NCBI RefSeq assembly: GCF_900454865.1
Contig: NZ_UGTV01000015.1
Location: forward strand, 496,001 to 560,000
Length of the DNA stretch: 64,000 nt
Direction: 5' to 3'
Source: Pasteurella canis
GTDB lineage: Bacteria; Pseudomonadota; Gammaproteobacteria; Enterobacterales; Pasteurellaceae
The stretch's first letter is position 1, and each line of letters opens with the position of its first letter. Positions 9,358-18,704 of this stretch are shown here, in pieces. Made by a program: the position numbers and the translations under genes. The notes under the pieces were generated by a model. It saw only the letters and a list, made by a program, of their open reading frames with translations. It was not told the DNA's origin and ran no database searches.

Positions 9358-9857
9358 GAAAATTAGCTATTGGTTTAACCCTTTTTATTGCGTTAACTTC
9401 AACACAAACGATGGCGTTTGTGAAAGATGAATTAGTAGATAATACTAAATTAGCACAGCCACATCAGTTAGATGATTTTAGTAGAACACAATTAGTCAAT
9501 CGTTACATGTTATCTGAACATTCTGATGTTGCTTACCATAATATTATTCGTGCTGTTGTGAGAGATTTAGGTAGTGATAACAGTAAACGCGTAAATATAA
9601 TTTGGAGTGATAAAAAATCACAAAAAAATGCAGCAAGAATTCGCAATTTTTTAATGAAAAAAGGCATAGAAAGCAAATCGATTAAACTTGTTCGTAGCCA
9701 GAATAAAAAGACTGTTTATCCACTTTATATAGAAGTGACGAAAATAGCTTCAAAGAAAACGCGTTGTTTAATTGATACAGCAGAAGATATGATGAGTTGG
9801 GATGGAATTAATCCTTGTGCAACAAAAAGTAACCATCGTATTCAATTAAAATATTAA
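9354..9857 (+). CDS. rcpB: Tad envelope protein RcpB
   Basis: RcpB is a small envelope partner of the RcpA secretin known from the Aggregatibacter/Pasteurella type of tad locus. The 167-aa precursor begins with a signal peptide cleaved after TMA (residue 21). The rest has no catalytic motif that I recognise; the segment INIIWSDKKSQKNAARIRNFL-like near residues 80-100 resembles an OmpA/CpaD-type fold only loosely. The call rests mainly on gene order and the ATGA overlap with rcpA. Confidence 0.78.
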   Translation: MRKLAIGLTLFIALTSTQTMAFVKDELVDNTKLAQPHQLDDFSRTQLVNRYMLSEHSDVAYHNIIRAVVRDLGSDNSKRVNIIWSDKKSQKNAARIRNFLMKKGIESKSIKLVRSQNKKTVYPLYIEVTKIASKKTRCLIDTAEDMMSWDGINPCATKSNHRIQLKY

Positions 9858-9875
9858 TCTTAAAGGGGTTGCTTT

Positions 9876-10997
9876 ATGTTATTACTTGATAAGGAAAAAG
9901 TTACAGTTGACAGTGCCCGAAAAATTATAGTGGTCTCTAGTCAAGAGCACATTCAGAGTGATATTGCTCAGATTTTACGTACAAAAGGGTTAGAAAATTT
10001 AGAGATCATTAATAGTGACTTTTTGTCATCATCTGATCTAGCATTTGTGGCAGAAGAAACATTAGGTGTTATTGTCGACATTAGAAATGAGACAGATATA
10101 AAAGTTATTTCGGAAAACATTTATAGTGTTGTGCCCCAAAATGTTTGGTGTTGTGTTATTGGTCAGAGTGATTCGATTTCGCTAGCACAAAAATTATTAG
10201 AGGAAGGTATTCTTTATTTTCACTCAGATACACAACTTAAACAAATGGCCGAGAAAATAGTATCAGGTGTAAATATTCCTTTAGTTCGTCATACGGTAAA
10301 AATTGCTGTATTAAGTTGTAAAGGGGGCTCTGGAGCTAGCCTGATTAGTGCTCATTTAGCAAATGAGATTTTCTTAAATAAAAAAGTCCCCGTTTTATTA
10401 GCTCAAGGACCAAATGGATCGCAGGATTTAGATCTTGCTTTTGATAAAAAATTACAAGGAGACATCGTAGAGTATCTACCTAATTTTGATCTCTATAGTG
10501 GTATTCCAGCTAAGCTACCTAATTCTACAACAGATAAATATAATTTTATCATTTATGATCAGCCAATTTTTAATGTAGATAAAGATGATTTTTCTAAATT
10601 CTTAGAATATAGCAATACTTGTGTTTTAGTTGTAGAGCGTACTATTGCTGCTTTAAGAGTTGCTAAGCAATTCTTAGATGAGTGTGAGCGTGTAAGAAAT
10701 GCAACAGGTAAACCAATCCGTACTTTTATCTGTATATCTGATAACAGTTTAGAAACGTCTAAATTAATGGCAACGAATGATATTGAGACATTATTAAAAT
10801 GTCCTATAGACGTTGTGATTCCTTTTTTAAAGAAAACAGATGCTAAGACAGTTTTAGATATTGATTTAGGGCGTGTAGGAAAAAAAGAGATTAATGCTTT
10901 AATGATGAAAGTGATTGGGGTGATATCACGCCATAAATCGAAAAAAGAAAAACAAAGTTTATTTTCTTCCTTACGTAAAACGATAACAGGTAATTAA
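9876..10997 (+). CDS. tadZ: Tad localisation ATPase TadZ (CpaE family)
   Basis: TadZ positions the Tad machine in the cell. The 373-aa protein has an N-terminal receiver-like domain (about 15-130) and a C-terminal MinD/ParA-like domain. The deviant P-loop reads KGGSGAS at residues 149-155, so the Lys of a normal KGGxGK(T/S) is replaced by Ala. The switch region contains FIIYDQP near 230. Atypical Walker A motifs are described for TadZ proteins, but nucleotide hydrolysis by this copy is doubtful. AAAGGGG precedes the ATG. Confidence 0.9.
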   Translation: MLLLDKEKVTVDSARKIIVVSSQEHIQSDIAQILRTKGLENLEIINSDFLSSSDLAFVAEETLGVIVDIRNETDIKVISENIYSVVPQNVWCCVIGQSDSISLAQKLLEEGILYFHSDTQLKQMAEKIVSGVNIPLVRHTVKIAVLSCKGGSGASLISAHLANEIFLNKKVPVLLAQGPNGSQDLDLAFDKKLQGDIVEYLPNFDLYSGIPAKLPNSTTDKYNFIIYDQPIFNVDKDDFSKFLEYSNTCVLVVERTIAALRVAKQFLDECERVRNATGKPIRTFICISDNSLETSKLMATNDIETLLKCPIDVVIPFLKKTDAKTVLDIDLGRVGKKEINALMMKVIGVISRHKSKKEKQSLFSSLRKTITGN

Positions 10998-11019
10998 AAA
11001 TAGAAGAAGATCATAGAAT

Positions 11020-12297
11020 ATGTTGACGAAAGAACAACAAGTTTTTTTTAGAAATGAATTACTCAGTAATTTAGATGTTGAAAAAATTGATGAAATACAA
11101 AGTGAAAGAAGTAAACTCGTAGATGAGTTAGTTCAGATCGTTTATCGTGTTGCTGGAAAAGGGAATATCTATATTACATCGGCAGATGCCTTGTTTATGG
11201 CTGAGAATATCGCTGATGAGATTGGTGGTTATGGACCAATTAGAGAATTAATGGAAGATGATACTGTCAATGATATTTTAGTTAATGGTCCTGATGATGT
11301 CTGGGTTGAAAGAGCGGGTATTCTAGAAAAAACTGATAAAGTATTTATTAGCAATGAGCAGCTAACTGATATAGCTAAACGATTAGTTGCGAGAGTTGGA
11401 CGTCGAATTGATGATGGTAGCCCATTAGTTGACTCTCGATTACCCGATGGAAGCCGTCTAAATGTGGTTATTGCACCCATTGCTCTTGATGGTACATCAA
11501 TTTCTATCCGTAAATTCAGTAAATCCAAAAAGTCGTTGCAAGAACTTGTTAATTTTGGTTCCATGACACGAGAAATGGCTAATTTTTTAATTATTGCAGC
11601 AAGATCTCGCGTGAACATTATTGTCTCTGGTGGTACGGGCTCGGGTAAAACAACGCTGTTGAATGCATTATCTAATTATATTTCCCCGCAAGAGCGAGTC
11701 ATTACATTAGAAGATACTGCTGAGTTGCGTTTAGAACAGCCACATGTTGTTCGTTTAGAAACACGTTTAGCGGGAGTAGAGCGAACAGGTGAAATTACGA
11801 TGCAAGATCTTGTAATTAACGCTTTACGTATGCGTCCAGAACGAATTATTGTGGGTGAGTGTCGTGGTGGTGAAGCTTTTCAAATGTTGCAAGCAATGAA
11901 TACTGGACATGACGGTTCAATGTCTACTCTCCACGCCAATAGCCCTCGTGATGCGACTGCTCGTTTAGAAAGTATGGTGATGATGTCAAATGCATCATTA
12001 CCTCTTGAGGCAATTCGTCGAAATATTGCTTCTGCTGTTAACTTGATTGTACAAGCTTCACGTTTAAATGATGGCTCAAGAAAAATAATGAATATTACAG
12101 AGTTAATGGGAATGGAAAATGGACAAATTGTTATGCAAGATATTTTCTCCTATCAACCAAGTAAATATCGAGATGAAAATGGAAAAATCACAGGTGAATT
12201 TATTTCTCATGGTTTATTAACTCGTTCTATTGTTTATCAAAATGCGCAAGTATTTAATTTGAGTGCTGAGTTACAAAGTATTTTTGAGGAAAGTTAA
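11020..12297 (+). CDS. tadA: Tad secretion ATPase TadA (CpaF family)
   Basis: TadA is the cytoplasmic hexameric ATPase that powers Flp pilus assembly. The 425-aa sequence shows the CpaF N-domain with DILVNGPDDVWVER (residues 85-98) and Walker A GGTGSGKT at 204-211. An Asp-box region follows (LEDTAELRLEQ), then Walker B RIIVGECRGGEA near 275-286 and the His box MNTGHDGSMSTLHAN at 293-307. It is the second ATP-binding protein after tadZ and ends directly at tadB (TAA then ATG). Confidence 0.96.
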   Translation: MLTKEQQVFFRNELLSNLDVEKIDEIQSERSKLVDELVQIVYRVAGKGNIYITSADALFMAENIADEIGGYGPIRELMEDDTVNDILVNGPDDVWVERAGILEKTDKVFISNEQLTDIAKRLVARVGRRIDDGSPLVDSRLPDGSRLNVVIAPIALDGTSISIRKFSKSKKSLQELVNFGSMTREMANFLIIAARSRVNIIVSGGTGSGKTTLLNALSNYISPQERVITLEDTAELRLEQPHVVRLETRLAGVERTGEITMQDLVINALRMRPERIIVGECRGGEAFQMLQAMNTGHDGSMSTLHANSPRDATARLESMVMMSNASLPLEAIRRNIASAVNLIVQASRLNDGSRKIMNITELMGMENGQIVMQDIFSYQPSKYRDENGKITGEFISHGLLTRSIVYQNAQVFNLSAELQSIFEES

Positions 12298-13182
12298 ATG
12301 ATCTTAATGTATTATTTAATTCTCGCTTTTGGTGCAGTGTTATTTCTCTATACTGCAACAGGGTGGCGAACTACCAGAAAAAAAATACAATCCAATGATG
12401 TTTCCTTAAATAAAACGGCAGATATTATTGACAGTATAAGAAGAAAAATTGTGTTATGGCAGTATTATTTTATCGGTGGTGATAAAAAGAAATTATTAAG
12501 AAATATTATTATTACTGCTGCTGTTTTTCTGATCTTATTTTTTGTGAATATTGCTTATGTTCGTCTTGAACGGTGGATTTTTGTTTGTCTCTTTATTTTT
12601 GCTTTTATTGTTTTTGTGTGGAAATTTGGACAACATCGCAACCAAAAAATGTTTAATGCTATGTTCCCTGAAGTTATTCAGATTATGAACGCAGCAGCAA
12701 CAGGAGGCGCAGGTTTACTACAAGCATTAGAACGATGCGGAAAAGACTTAACAGGGCAACTTGGCGAAGAATTTAAGAGTATTCACAAACGCCTCGCTCT
12801 GGGTGAAGAGCCAATGGCTGTGTTTGAAGATAGTTATAGCCGCTATCCATATAAAGAATTTTATTTCTTTATTACTATTATTCGCACTAATCTTTCTAAG
12901 GGTGGGCAAATTAGAGAAGTCATATCTCGTTTAGGAAGAGTTATTGCCGACAGTAAAAAAATGGAACAAAAAAAGAAAGCAATGACTTCTGAGGCGAGAA
13001 TGTCGGCTTTTATTGTAGCGATGTTCCCTATCGGCTTTTTCTTATTTATGCAATTTGCAATGCCTGAAAACTTCGATTTTTTACTTAATGATCCTAATGG
13101 TCGATTCGTTTTGTATTATGTTTTTGGAAGTGAGTTGTTTGGTATGTTGATTATTTGGTGGTTAATGAGGAAGTCAACATGA
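12298..13182 (+). CDS. tadB: Tad inner-membrane platform protein TadB
   Basis: TadB is one of two GspF-like platform proteins, and TadC is its partner. The 294-aa sequence has an N-terminal helix and a membrane pair near 75-120. A cytoplasmic T2SSF domain (about 135-250, with MNAAATGGAGLLQALE) is followed by two C-terminal membrane segments. It begins immediately after the tadA stop, with GAGGAAAG inside the tadA end serving as ribosome binding site. It overlaps tadC by an ATGA junction. Confidence 0.92.
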   Translation: MILMYYLILAFGAVLFLYTATGWRTTRKKIQSNDVSLNKTADIIDSIRRKIVLWQYYFIGGDKKKLLRNIIITAAVFLILFFVNIAYVRLERWIFVCLFIFAFIVFVWKFGQHRNQKMFNAMFPEVIQIMNAAATGGAGLLQALERCGKDLTGQLGEEFKSIHKRLALGEEPMAVFEDSYSRYPYKEFYFFITIIRTNLSKGGQIREVISRLGRVIADSKKMEQKKKAMTSEARMSAFIVAMFPIGFFLFMQFAMPENFDFLLNDPNGRFVLYYVFGSELFGMLIIWWLMRKST

Positions 13183-14033
13183 CATTGAAAATTTTCTTAT
13201 TTTACATTTTGCTAATTGTATTTGGGATCTTCGTTTTATTAATTACGTTATCTCATAAAAAGAAATTAGAACGCACAAAAGAAATTCTGGCGGGAGAACG
13301 CCCTAAAGAAAAAAGTGAAGATACAGTTGAAAAAGGTAAAAGTAAACAGCAAATAGAATTAGAGTTATTGCTTATTAATAACAACCCAATCCTGAAATTT
13401 CTAGGGATGCTTGATAAAAATATTAAAATTAAGTTTGCTGTTATTTCAGTTTTGGCTGGTCTATATTATTTATATGCATTGAAAAATGATGCCGATCTTG
13501 TAACTGGATTAGCAATAATTTTTGTGCTGATTATTGTGATACCTGGAATTTTAACTAATACTATTTTGAAAGCCAAAGTGAAGAAAATTATGGTTGACCT
13601 CCCTGGTTTTATTGATTTAGTTGCAGTTAATGTTCAAACAGGGATTAGTATTGATGCAGCATTAAAGCAAGTCGCAACTGATTTTAAAAAGCTTAATCCT
13701 GATTTAACATATGTTATGTTGCGAATTATTCGTAAAGCTGAGCTAACAGGTCTATCACAAGCATTACAAGACCTTTCTATTTCATTACCAACAACAGAAA
13801 TAAGAATGTTTTGTACAGTATTACAACAAAGCTTGAATTTTGGTTCCTCGATTTATTCGCATTTGATTCAATTAGCAGCAGATATTCGAGAACTTCAACT
13901 ATTAATAATAGAAGAAAAACTGGGGACATTATCTGCTAAAATGAGTATTCCACTAATTTTATTTATCATGTTTCCAATTATTATTTTAATTTTAGCACCA
14001 GGTATAATGAGGGTATTTCCAAATGTTTTCTAA
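13179..14033 (+). CDS. tadC: Tad inner-membrane platform protein TadC
   Basis: This 284-aa GspF/T2SSF-domain protein has N-terminal and C-terminal membrane segments. The domain segment FIDLVAVNVQTGISIDAALKQ-like lies around residues 145-165. I placed the start at 13179, where ATGA overlaps the tadB stop and AGGAAG lies just upstream. A longer frame begins at 13155 but would run back into the tadB end without a better ribosome binding site. It overlaps tadD by 11 bp. Confidence 0.9.
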   Translation: MTLKIFLFYILLIVFGIFVLLITLSHKKKLERTKEILAGERPKEKSEDTVEKGKSKQQIELELLLINNNPILKFLGMLDKNIKIKFAVISVLAGLYYLYALKNDADLVTGLAIIFVLIIVIPGILTNTILKAKVKKIMVDLPGFIDLVAVNVQTGISIDAALKQVATDFKKLNPDLTYVMLRIIRKAELTGLSQALQDLSISLPTTEIRMFCTVLQQSLNFGSSIYSHLIQLAADIRELQLLIIEEKLGTLSAKMSIPLILFIMFPIIILILAPGIMRVFPNVF

Positions 14034-14784
14034 AGTAGCAAAAAAAGCATCACTTTGTATTTTCGTATTATCTATTGTTGGTTGTTCCGCTAATAATATG
14101 CAAAAAAATCTTTCACCTGAAAGTGTTACTGCAAAAGAAACATTATATGAAAGTACACAGAATTATTCAGCATTAATTTCTCTTTATAGAGATGTTTTAA
14201 AAACTAAAGAGGATCCTGCAATTCGTTATAAACTTGCACAAACATATTATCAGCGCGGTGACAGTAATTCATCTTCATTATACTTATCGCCATTATTAAC
14301 TGATAATAGTCAAATAGGTACACAAGCTAAAACGTTACAGGTAAAAAACCTAATTCAATTACAACAATTTGCAGAGGCGATTTCCGTTGCCAATGATTTA
14401 CTCGCTAAATCACCTAATGATGGAGAAATATATAATTTAAGAGGAATTGCTTACGCTCAAAATGGTAATTTGACACAAGCTCGAAACGATATTACGAAAG
14501 CAAGAGAATTTTTTATTAACGATAATGTTGCTGTTAATAACCTAGCAATGTTAAGTATTATAAATGGTGATTTTAATAATGCCGTTTCTTTATTATTACC
14601 ACAATATCTTAATGGTATTAGAGAGCCTCGATTAATTCATAATCTTGTTTTTGCATTAGTCAAAAATGGCAATATAGACTATGCAAAAGATATCATCGTG
14701 AAAGAGAGATTAAATACTTCTCCTGATGATCTGATTAATGCATTGAAAAAAACAGAACAGACATCGAAGGGTGTCCGCAGATAA
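14023..14784 (+). CDS. tadD: Tad lipoprotein with TPR repeats, TadD
   Basis: TadD is a periplasm-facing lipoprotein thought to act as a pilotin or assembly factor. The 253-aa precursor has a signal peptide ending in the lipobox IVGC with Cys21. TPR-like helical repeats follow from about residue 55 onward, the clearest being AISVANDLLAKSPNDGEIYN and the next repeat starting LRGIAYAQNG. The 11-bp overlap with tadC indicates coupling. Confidence 0.88.
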   Translation: MFSKVAKKASLCIFVLSIVGCSANNMQKNLSPESVTAKETLYESTQNYSALISLYRDVLKTKEDPAIRYKLAQTYYQRGDSNSSSLYLSPLLTDNSQIGTQAKTLQVKNLIQLQQFAEAISVANDLLAKSPNDGEIYNLRGIAYAQNGNLTQARNDITKAREFFINDNVAVNNLAMLSIINGDFNNAVSLLLPQYLNGIREPRLIHNLVFALVKNGNIDYAKDIIVKERLNTSPDDLINALKKTEQTSKGVRR

Positions 14785-14800
14785 TTAAAGAGGATTTGGT

Positions 14801-15379
14801 ATGAAAAATTTTCTATCAAATAGTAGAGGGACGTCTACAGTTGAATTTGCTCTGACTATAGCGTTCTATTTATTTATTGTTATGTTTATTTTTGAATTTT
14901 GTCGTTTAGCTATTGCAACCTCGTATTGGGATCTTGCGATTACGGAAAGTGTCCGTATTGCTAAGAATGAACAAGCGACAGCAGGTAATTATGAAGAGGC
15001 TTTTAGGAAGGCTCTTCAACAGCAAAAAAAGTTTAATGATGAATCAACAATGGGATATCTTGCTTTATTAGAAAAGAATGATTTTAAAGTCAAGGTAGAA
15101 TATGTAGATTGTGCTAAAGAGCACGAATGTATTCAGAATTTGTTAGATGAAAAATTTCGCCAACCTAAAAAAGATAAGGATGGTAAGATTATTTCTCCTG
15201 ATGGTCGTTTAGCCACATTAGCACGTTATTCATTAACTTACGAGTATAAATTTGTGACACCATTATTATTCCTTCCAAAATCGTGGTCAGAGACGATTTT
15301 GAATCGTGAATTTGTCGTTGTTCAAGAGTTTGAGCGTTCTCGTTTTAATGCGGGTAGTAGCTCTAACTCACAAGGTTAA
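14801..15379 (+). CDS. tadE: Tad pseudopilin TadE
   Basis: TadE is a minor pseudopilin processed by TadV. The 192-aa protein has a short leader ending Gly10. The mature N-terminus begins TSTVEFALTIAFYLF, with the essential Glu15 (position +5) heading a hydrophobic helix. The remainder is a soluble domain with a Cys pair (CAKEHEC near 107-113). The ribosome binding site is AAAGAGGAT. Some of its 3' end is overlapped by an in-frame extension upstream of tadF that is not likely to be translated. Confidence 0.9.
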   Translation: MKNFLSNSRGTSTVEFALTIAFYLFIVMFIFEFCRLAIATSYWDLAITESVRIAKNEQATAGNYEEAFRKALQQQKKFNDESTMGYLALLEKNDFKVKVEYVDCAKEHECIQNLLDEKFRQPKKDKDGKIISPDGRLATLARYSLTYEYKFVTPLLFLPKSWSETILNREFVVVQEFERSRFNAGSSSNSQG

Positions 15380-15434
15380 TTTCTTGTCATTTAGGAAAGT
15401 TTATCAATTATTCTATTTTATAGTAGAGCTATAT

Positions 15435-15998
15435 ATGAAAAAACTTGGTTTATTTAGGATTAAAAGATTTTTACAAAATAAAGAAGGCTCAGTGACGATA
15501 GAGTTTTTGTTTATGTCGATGTTTCTTCTTATTTTGTTTGCATTTTTATTTGATTTAGTCATGTTACGTTCAACATTAGGTAAATTAGATAATGCCTCAT
15601 ATACAATGGTCAGTATTTTACGAGAACGTTCACAACTCTATAATCGAGCCCCACAAATTAGTGACACTGATCATAAGCAATTTGAAAAGTTGGCGAAAAG
15701 ATTACTTTATGGAAACAAAGACAGTAATAAGAATGTAGGTCTTGTCTTAGAGTATTGGGCACAAGATGGTTCTGGTCGTAGAATTCCAAGTGCAGTAGGA
15801 GATTGTAAGCCATACAAGAAACTTGACGATTTAAGTTATTTATCTCCACGTTCTGAATTAAACAATGAGAGAAAAATACCACTTTATCAAGTAACCTTAT
15901 GTGTTGAAACCCATAGTCTATTTGAATCTTTATTATTAGATGAATCCCAACGTTCATCAGGTTTGATGAGATCTTCATCAATGTCAGTATCACGATAG
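15435..15998 (+). CDS. tadF: Tad pseudopilin TadF
   Basis: TadF is the second minor pseudopilin. I chose the ATG at 15435 because it gives the expected short basic leader ending at Gly18, cleavage before SVTIEFLFMSMFLLI and Glu23 at mature position +5; the frame is open upstream into tadE but lacks leader logic. The protein is 187 aa with a Cys pair in the C-terminal half (GDCKPY, TLCVE). The ribosome binding site is weak (TAGAG), which may keep its level low relative to Flp. Confidence 0.87.
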   Translation: MKKLGLFRIKRFLQNKEGSVTIEFLFMSMFLLILFAFLFDLVMLRSTLGKLDNASYTMVSILRERSQLYNRAPQISDTDHKQFEKLAKRLLYGNKDSNKNVGLVLEYWAQDGSGRRIPSAVGDCKPYKKLDDLSYLSPRSELNNERKIPLYQVTLCVETHSLFESLLLDESQRSSGLMRSSSMSVSR

Positions 15999-16017
15999 TC
16001 TATCGTGGAGGAACTTT

Positions 16018-17793
16018 ATGAAAAAATTGAATTTAACACTTTGCTTTTATAATAAATTAAAACAATTTTATGCTGATCAACAAGGCGTCTATACTGTAAT
16101 GACAGCATTGCTTGCATTCCCTATATTGGTTTTAGTTGGTTTTACTGTAGATGGAACAGGGGTTTTATTAGATAAAGCACGTCTAGCACAAGGAATGGAT
16201 CAAGCTGCATTGGCCCTTATTGCAGAAAATAATGAATATAGGGAAAATAAAAAGCATTCTGATGTCAATCGACAAGTGATTTCTAAGGCAGAAAAAGACA
16301 AGTTTCGTGGAAATGAATTTATGGCGAAACAGGAAAAACGTAATCAAGAATTAATTCAAGGTATAGCCAAGCTATATTTAAGATCAGAAGATAGCGGTGA
16401 TCCTGATGCGCCTGTTAAGGTAACTAAAGACTTTCAGTATTTATGTGAAGAATTAGATTTACCAACAGGTAACGAGTATTCTCGTCGTAAACCTGTTGTT
16501 TGCCAAGTTCAAGGCAGTGTCGACCGTAAATTTTGGTTACCAGTCAGTGAGTCACTTGCTAATGTAAACTCTCTGAAAAATGGTCGTTTGACTTTAGATT
16601 CACAAACTACTTATGCGATCAAAGAAAAAGGAGTCGTTATTCCTGTTGAATTAATGCTCGTTGCTGACTTTTCTGGCTCTATGCATCAAGATCTCAATGG
16701 AAGATATAACAGTGATAAAACGAAAATGGGAAAAAGCAAAATTTCTATTTTGAGAGAAGTGGTTGGTGAAATTTCAAATATTTTATTCCCAGCTAAAGAG
16801 TCTGAAGAAGTCAGTCCTTTTAATCGTATGGCTTTTACCACTTTTTCTGGAGGGGTAAGACAAAAAAATGAGTCTAGTAAATGTACTTTACCTTATGAGA
16901 GAAAATCTTGGAAAGATCCTATTAATTTAACTATAGAAAGATGGATCACTGGAAATAATACCAAGCTAGAATGGAATGAGAAAAGACAACAGTGGGAAAA
17001 TAGTTGGGTAAGATTTGATGTACATTATAAAGGTAAGTATGATCAATTTTATGAAAACACATGTACAAAAAGTTCGCCTATGCGTTGTCAAATATCAGCA
17101 AATCCCAAAACGATCATGGATTATGCAATGAAAATTCAAGATTGGACTACTGTGAGAGCTATATTTAATAAATATATGGATACGAATAGAACTATTAGCC
17201 AAGTTCAGGATTTTGATGGTTCGAATAAAAATTATCATTTGGTCTTTGATAATGAAAGTTACTGCTTAGGTGGAAATAGAGGAAAAGAAACTACACAAGC
17301 GTGGTTTGATAAATCAAATAAAAATATTTCTCAAGCACTGCACCGTATTAATCCACAAGGGTGGACATCTGCTTCATCAGGTTTAATTGTTGGAGCTAAT
17401 TTAATTATGGATGCGAATAAAGATCCTAAAGCTCAACCAGCAAAATTAGGGACAAATACACAAAGAGTTATTATGGTATTATCTGATGGGGAAGACAACT
17501 GGCCGACTTATGATACACTTGTATCATTATTAAATGCGGGTATTTGTGATAGAATTAAGGAGAGGGTAGATACATTACAAGATCCTAACTTTAGAGAGTT
17601 ACCAACACGAATTGCATTTGTTGCATTTGGTTATAGTCCACCTAAACGTCAGGTTGATGCTTGGAAAAAATGTGTAGGTGATCAATATTATGTTGCTTAT
17701 AGCCAAAAAGAGTTACTAGATACATTTAAACAAGTTATAGGCTTTGAAGAAGAAGTAGGACGTTCTTCATCTAAAAAACCAAAGTTTAACTAA
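16018..17793 (+). CDS. tadG: Tad protein TadG with von Willebrand A domain
   Basis: TadG anchors the locus in Aggregatibacter-type tad operons. The 591-aa protein has an N-terminal TadE/TadG-like hydrophobic segment (residues about 26-48) and a vWA domain beginning near 210. The metal-ion-dependent adhesion motif DFSGS is at residues 218-222, and a second vWA strand with VIMVLSDGEDNW lies near 482. A Cys-rich insertion between them suggests extracytoplasmic disulfides. The ribosome binding site is GTGGAGGAA. It is the last gene before the terminator. Confidence 0.9.
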   Translation: MKKLNLTLCFYNKLKQFYADQQGVYTVMTALLAFPILVLVGFTVDGTGVLLDKARLAQGMDQAALALIAENNEYRENKKHSDVNRQVISKAEKDKFRGNEFMAKQEKRNQELIQGIAKLYLRSEDSGDPDAPVKVTKDFQYLCEELDLPTGNEYSRRKPVVCQVQGSVDRKFWLPVSESLANVNSLKNGRLTLDSQTTYAIKEKGVVIPVELMLVADFSGSMHQDLNGRYNSDKTKMGKSKISILREVVGEISNILFPAKESEEVSPFNRMAFTTFSGGVRQKNESSKCTLPYERKSWKDPINLTIERWITGNNTKLEWNEKRQQWENSWVRFDVHYKGKYDQFYENTCTKSSPMRCQISANPKTIMDYAMKIQDWTTVRAIFNKYMDTNRTISQVQDFDGSNKNYHLVFDNESYCLGGNRGKETTQAWFDKSNKNISQALHRINPQGWTSASSGLIVGANLIMDANKDPKAQPAKLGTNTQRVIMVLSDGEDNWPTYDTLVSLLNAGICDRIKERVDTLQDPNFRELPTRIAFVAFGYSPPKRQVDAWKKCVGDQYYVAYSQKELLDTFKQVIGFEEEVGRSSSKKPKFN

Positions 17794-17806
17794 GAGTTAG
17801 TAATAT

Positions 17807-17836
17807 AAAAATCCCTTATTTCAAGGGATTTTTTGT
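17807..17836 (+). terminator. Terminator of the tad operon
   Basis: AATCCCTT / AAGGGATT with a five-base loop, an A-rich left flank and a T6 tail lies 14 bp after the tadG stop. Confidence 0.88.
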
Positions 17837-17890
17837 TTTATAGCTATGACAACTATTCATGCATTGTTATTTATATTTTTAATATAAAAC

Positions 17891-17919
17891 AAAAGGATTA
17901 ACTTAACGTTAATCCTTTT
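17891..17919 (-). terminator. Terminator of the peroxiredoxin gene
   Basis: A perfect 11-bp stem AAAAGGATTAA / TTAATCCTTTT with a seven-base loop lies 26 bp downstream of the minus-strand peroxiredoxin stop. On that strand the stem is followed by TTGTTTTA. Together with the tad terminator it insulates the convergent units. Confidence 0.8.
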
Positions 17920-17945
17920 AATTTTCAAATTGCTATAGCTTAAAA

Positions 17946-18548
17946 TTATAGCTGATCAGCATGCTGTTTTAGGTATTTTGCTACACCTTCAGGGCTACCA
18001 GTCATGCCTTCTTTACCTTTTTCCCATTGTGCAGGACACACTTCACCATGTTCTTCATGGAATTGTAATGCATCAACCATACGTAACATTTCATCGATAT
18101 TACGACCTAATGGTAGATCATTAACTACTTGATGACGCACAACCCCTTCTTTATCAATTAGGAAAGAAGCACGTAATGCGACGCCTTCTTCTGGATGTTC
18201 GATACCAAAAGCGCGGGCAATTTCATGTTTGATGTCTGCGACTAATGCATATTTTACTTCACCAATACCACCATTTTCTACTGGTGTTTTACGCCAAGCA
18301 TTATGGCTAAATTCAGAGTCGATAGAAACGCCAATAACTTCTACACCACGTTTTTGGAATTCTTCATAACGGTGATCGAATGCAATTAATTCTGATGGGC
18401 AGACGAATGTAAAATCAAGTGGGTAGAAAAAAACAACTGCTGCTTTACCTGCGATGTGTTGTTTAAAGTTAAAATTATTAACAATTTCACCATTACCTAG
18501 CACAGCTGCTGCAGTAAAATCTGGCACTTGACGAGTTACTAATACCAT
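17946..18548 (-). CDS. Typical 2-Cys peroxiredoxin (AhpC/TSA family)
   Basis: This cytoplasmic thiol peroxidase reduces H2O2 and organic peroxides. The 200-aa sequence has the peroxidatic Cys50 in TFVCPSE and the resolving Cys171 in EVCPAQW. The GGIG loop is at 93-96, but there is no C-terminal YF helix motif (it ends QHADQL), so it should resist over-oxidation. The reductant (thioredoxin or a dedicated reductase) is not encoded next to it. The ribosome binding site is TAGGAG upstream of the ATG at 18548. No OxyR site could be assigned by eye. Confidence 0.93.
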   Translation of the reverse strand: MVLVTRQVPDFTAAAVLGNGEIVNNFNFKQHIAGKAAVVFFYPLDFTFVCPSELIAFDHRYEEFQKRGVEVIGVSIDSEFSHNAWRKTPVENGGIGEVKYALVADIKHEIARAFGIEHPEEGVALRASFLIDKEGVVRHQVVNDLPLGRNIDEMLRMVDALQFHEEHGEVCPAQWEKGKEGMTGSPEGVAKYLKQHADQL

Positions 18549-18640
18549 AGTAATAATCTCCTATTAAAAAAATTGAACAAAAAACACTGCTACTAGAGAA
18601 GCAGGATTTGCCTTTCTATTCTAAAGAAAGTTAAGTTGTT

Positions 18641-18670
18641 TTGACAGTAGTTTTTTGTATTCCATGTAGA
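18641..18670 (+). promoter_or_regulatory. Possible promoter of metC
   Basis: A perfect TTGACA at 18641-18646 is followed 18 bp later by a weak -10-like TGTAGA. This would place a start site about 30 bp before the metC ATG. The -10 match is poor. Confidence 0.35.
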
Positions 18671-18704
18671 TCATGCGTTTTATAAGTATAAGGAGAAAAC
18701 TATA

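Noticed and set aside
15658..15993. Minus-strand ORF of 111 aa opposite tadF
   Set aside because: It is a shadow of the tadF pseudopilin, without a plausible start signal.
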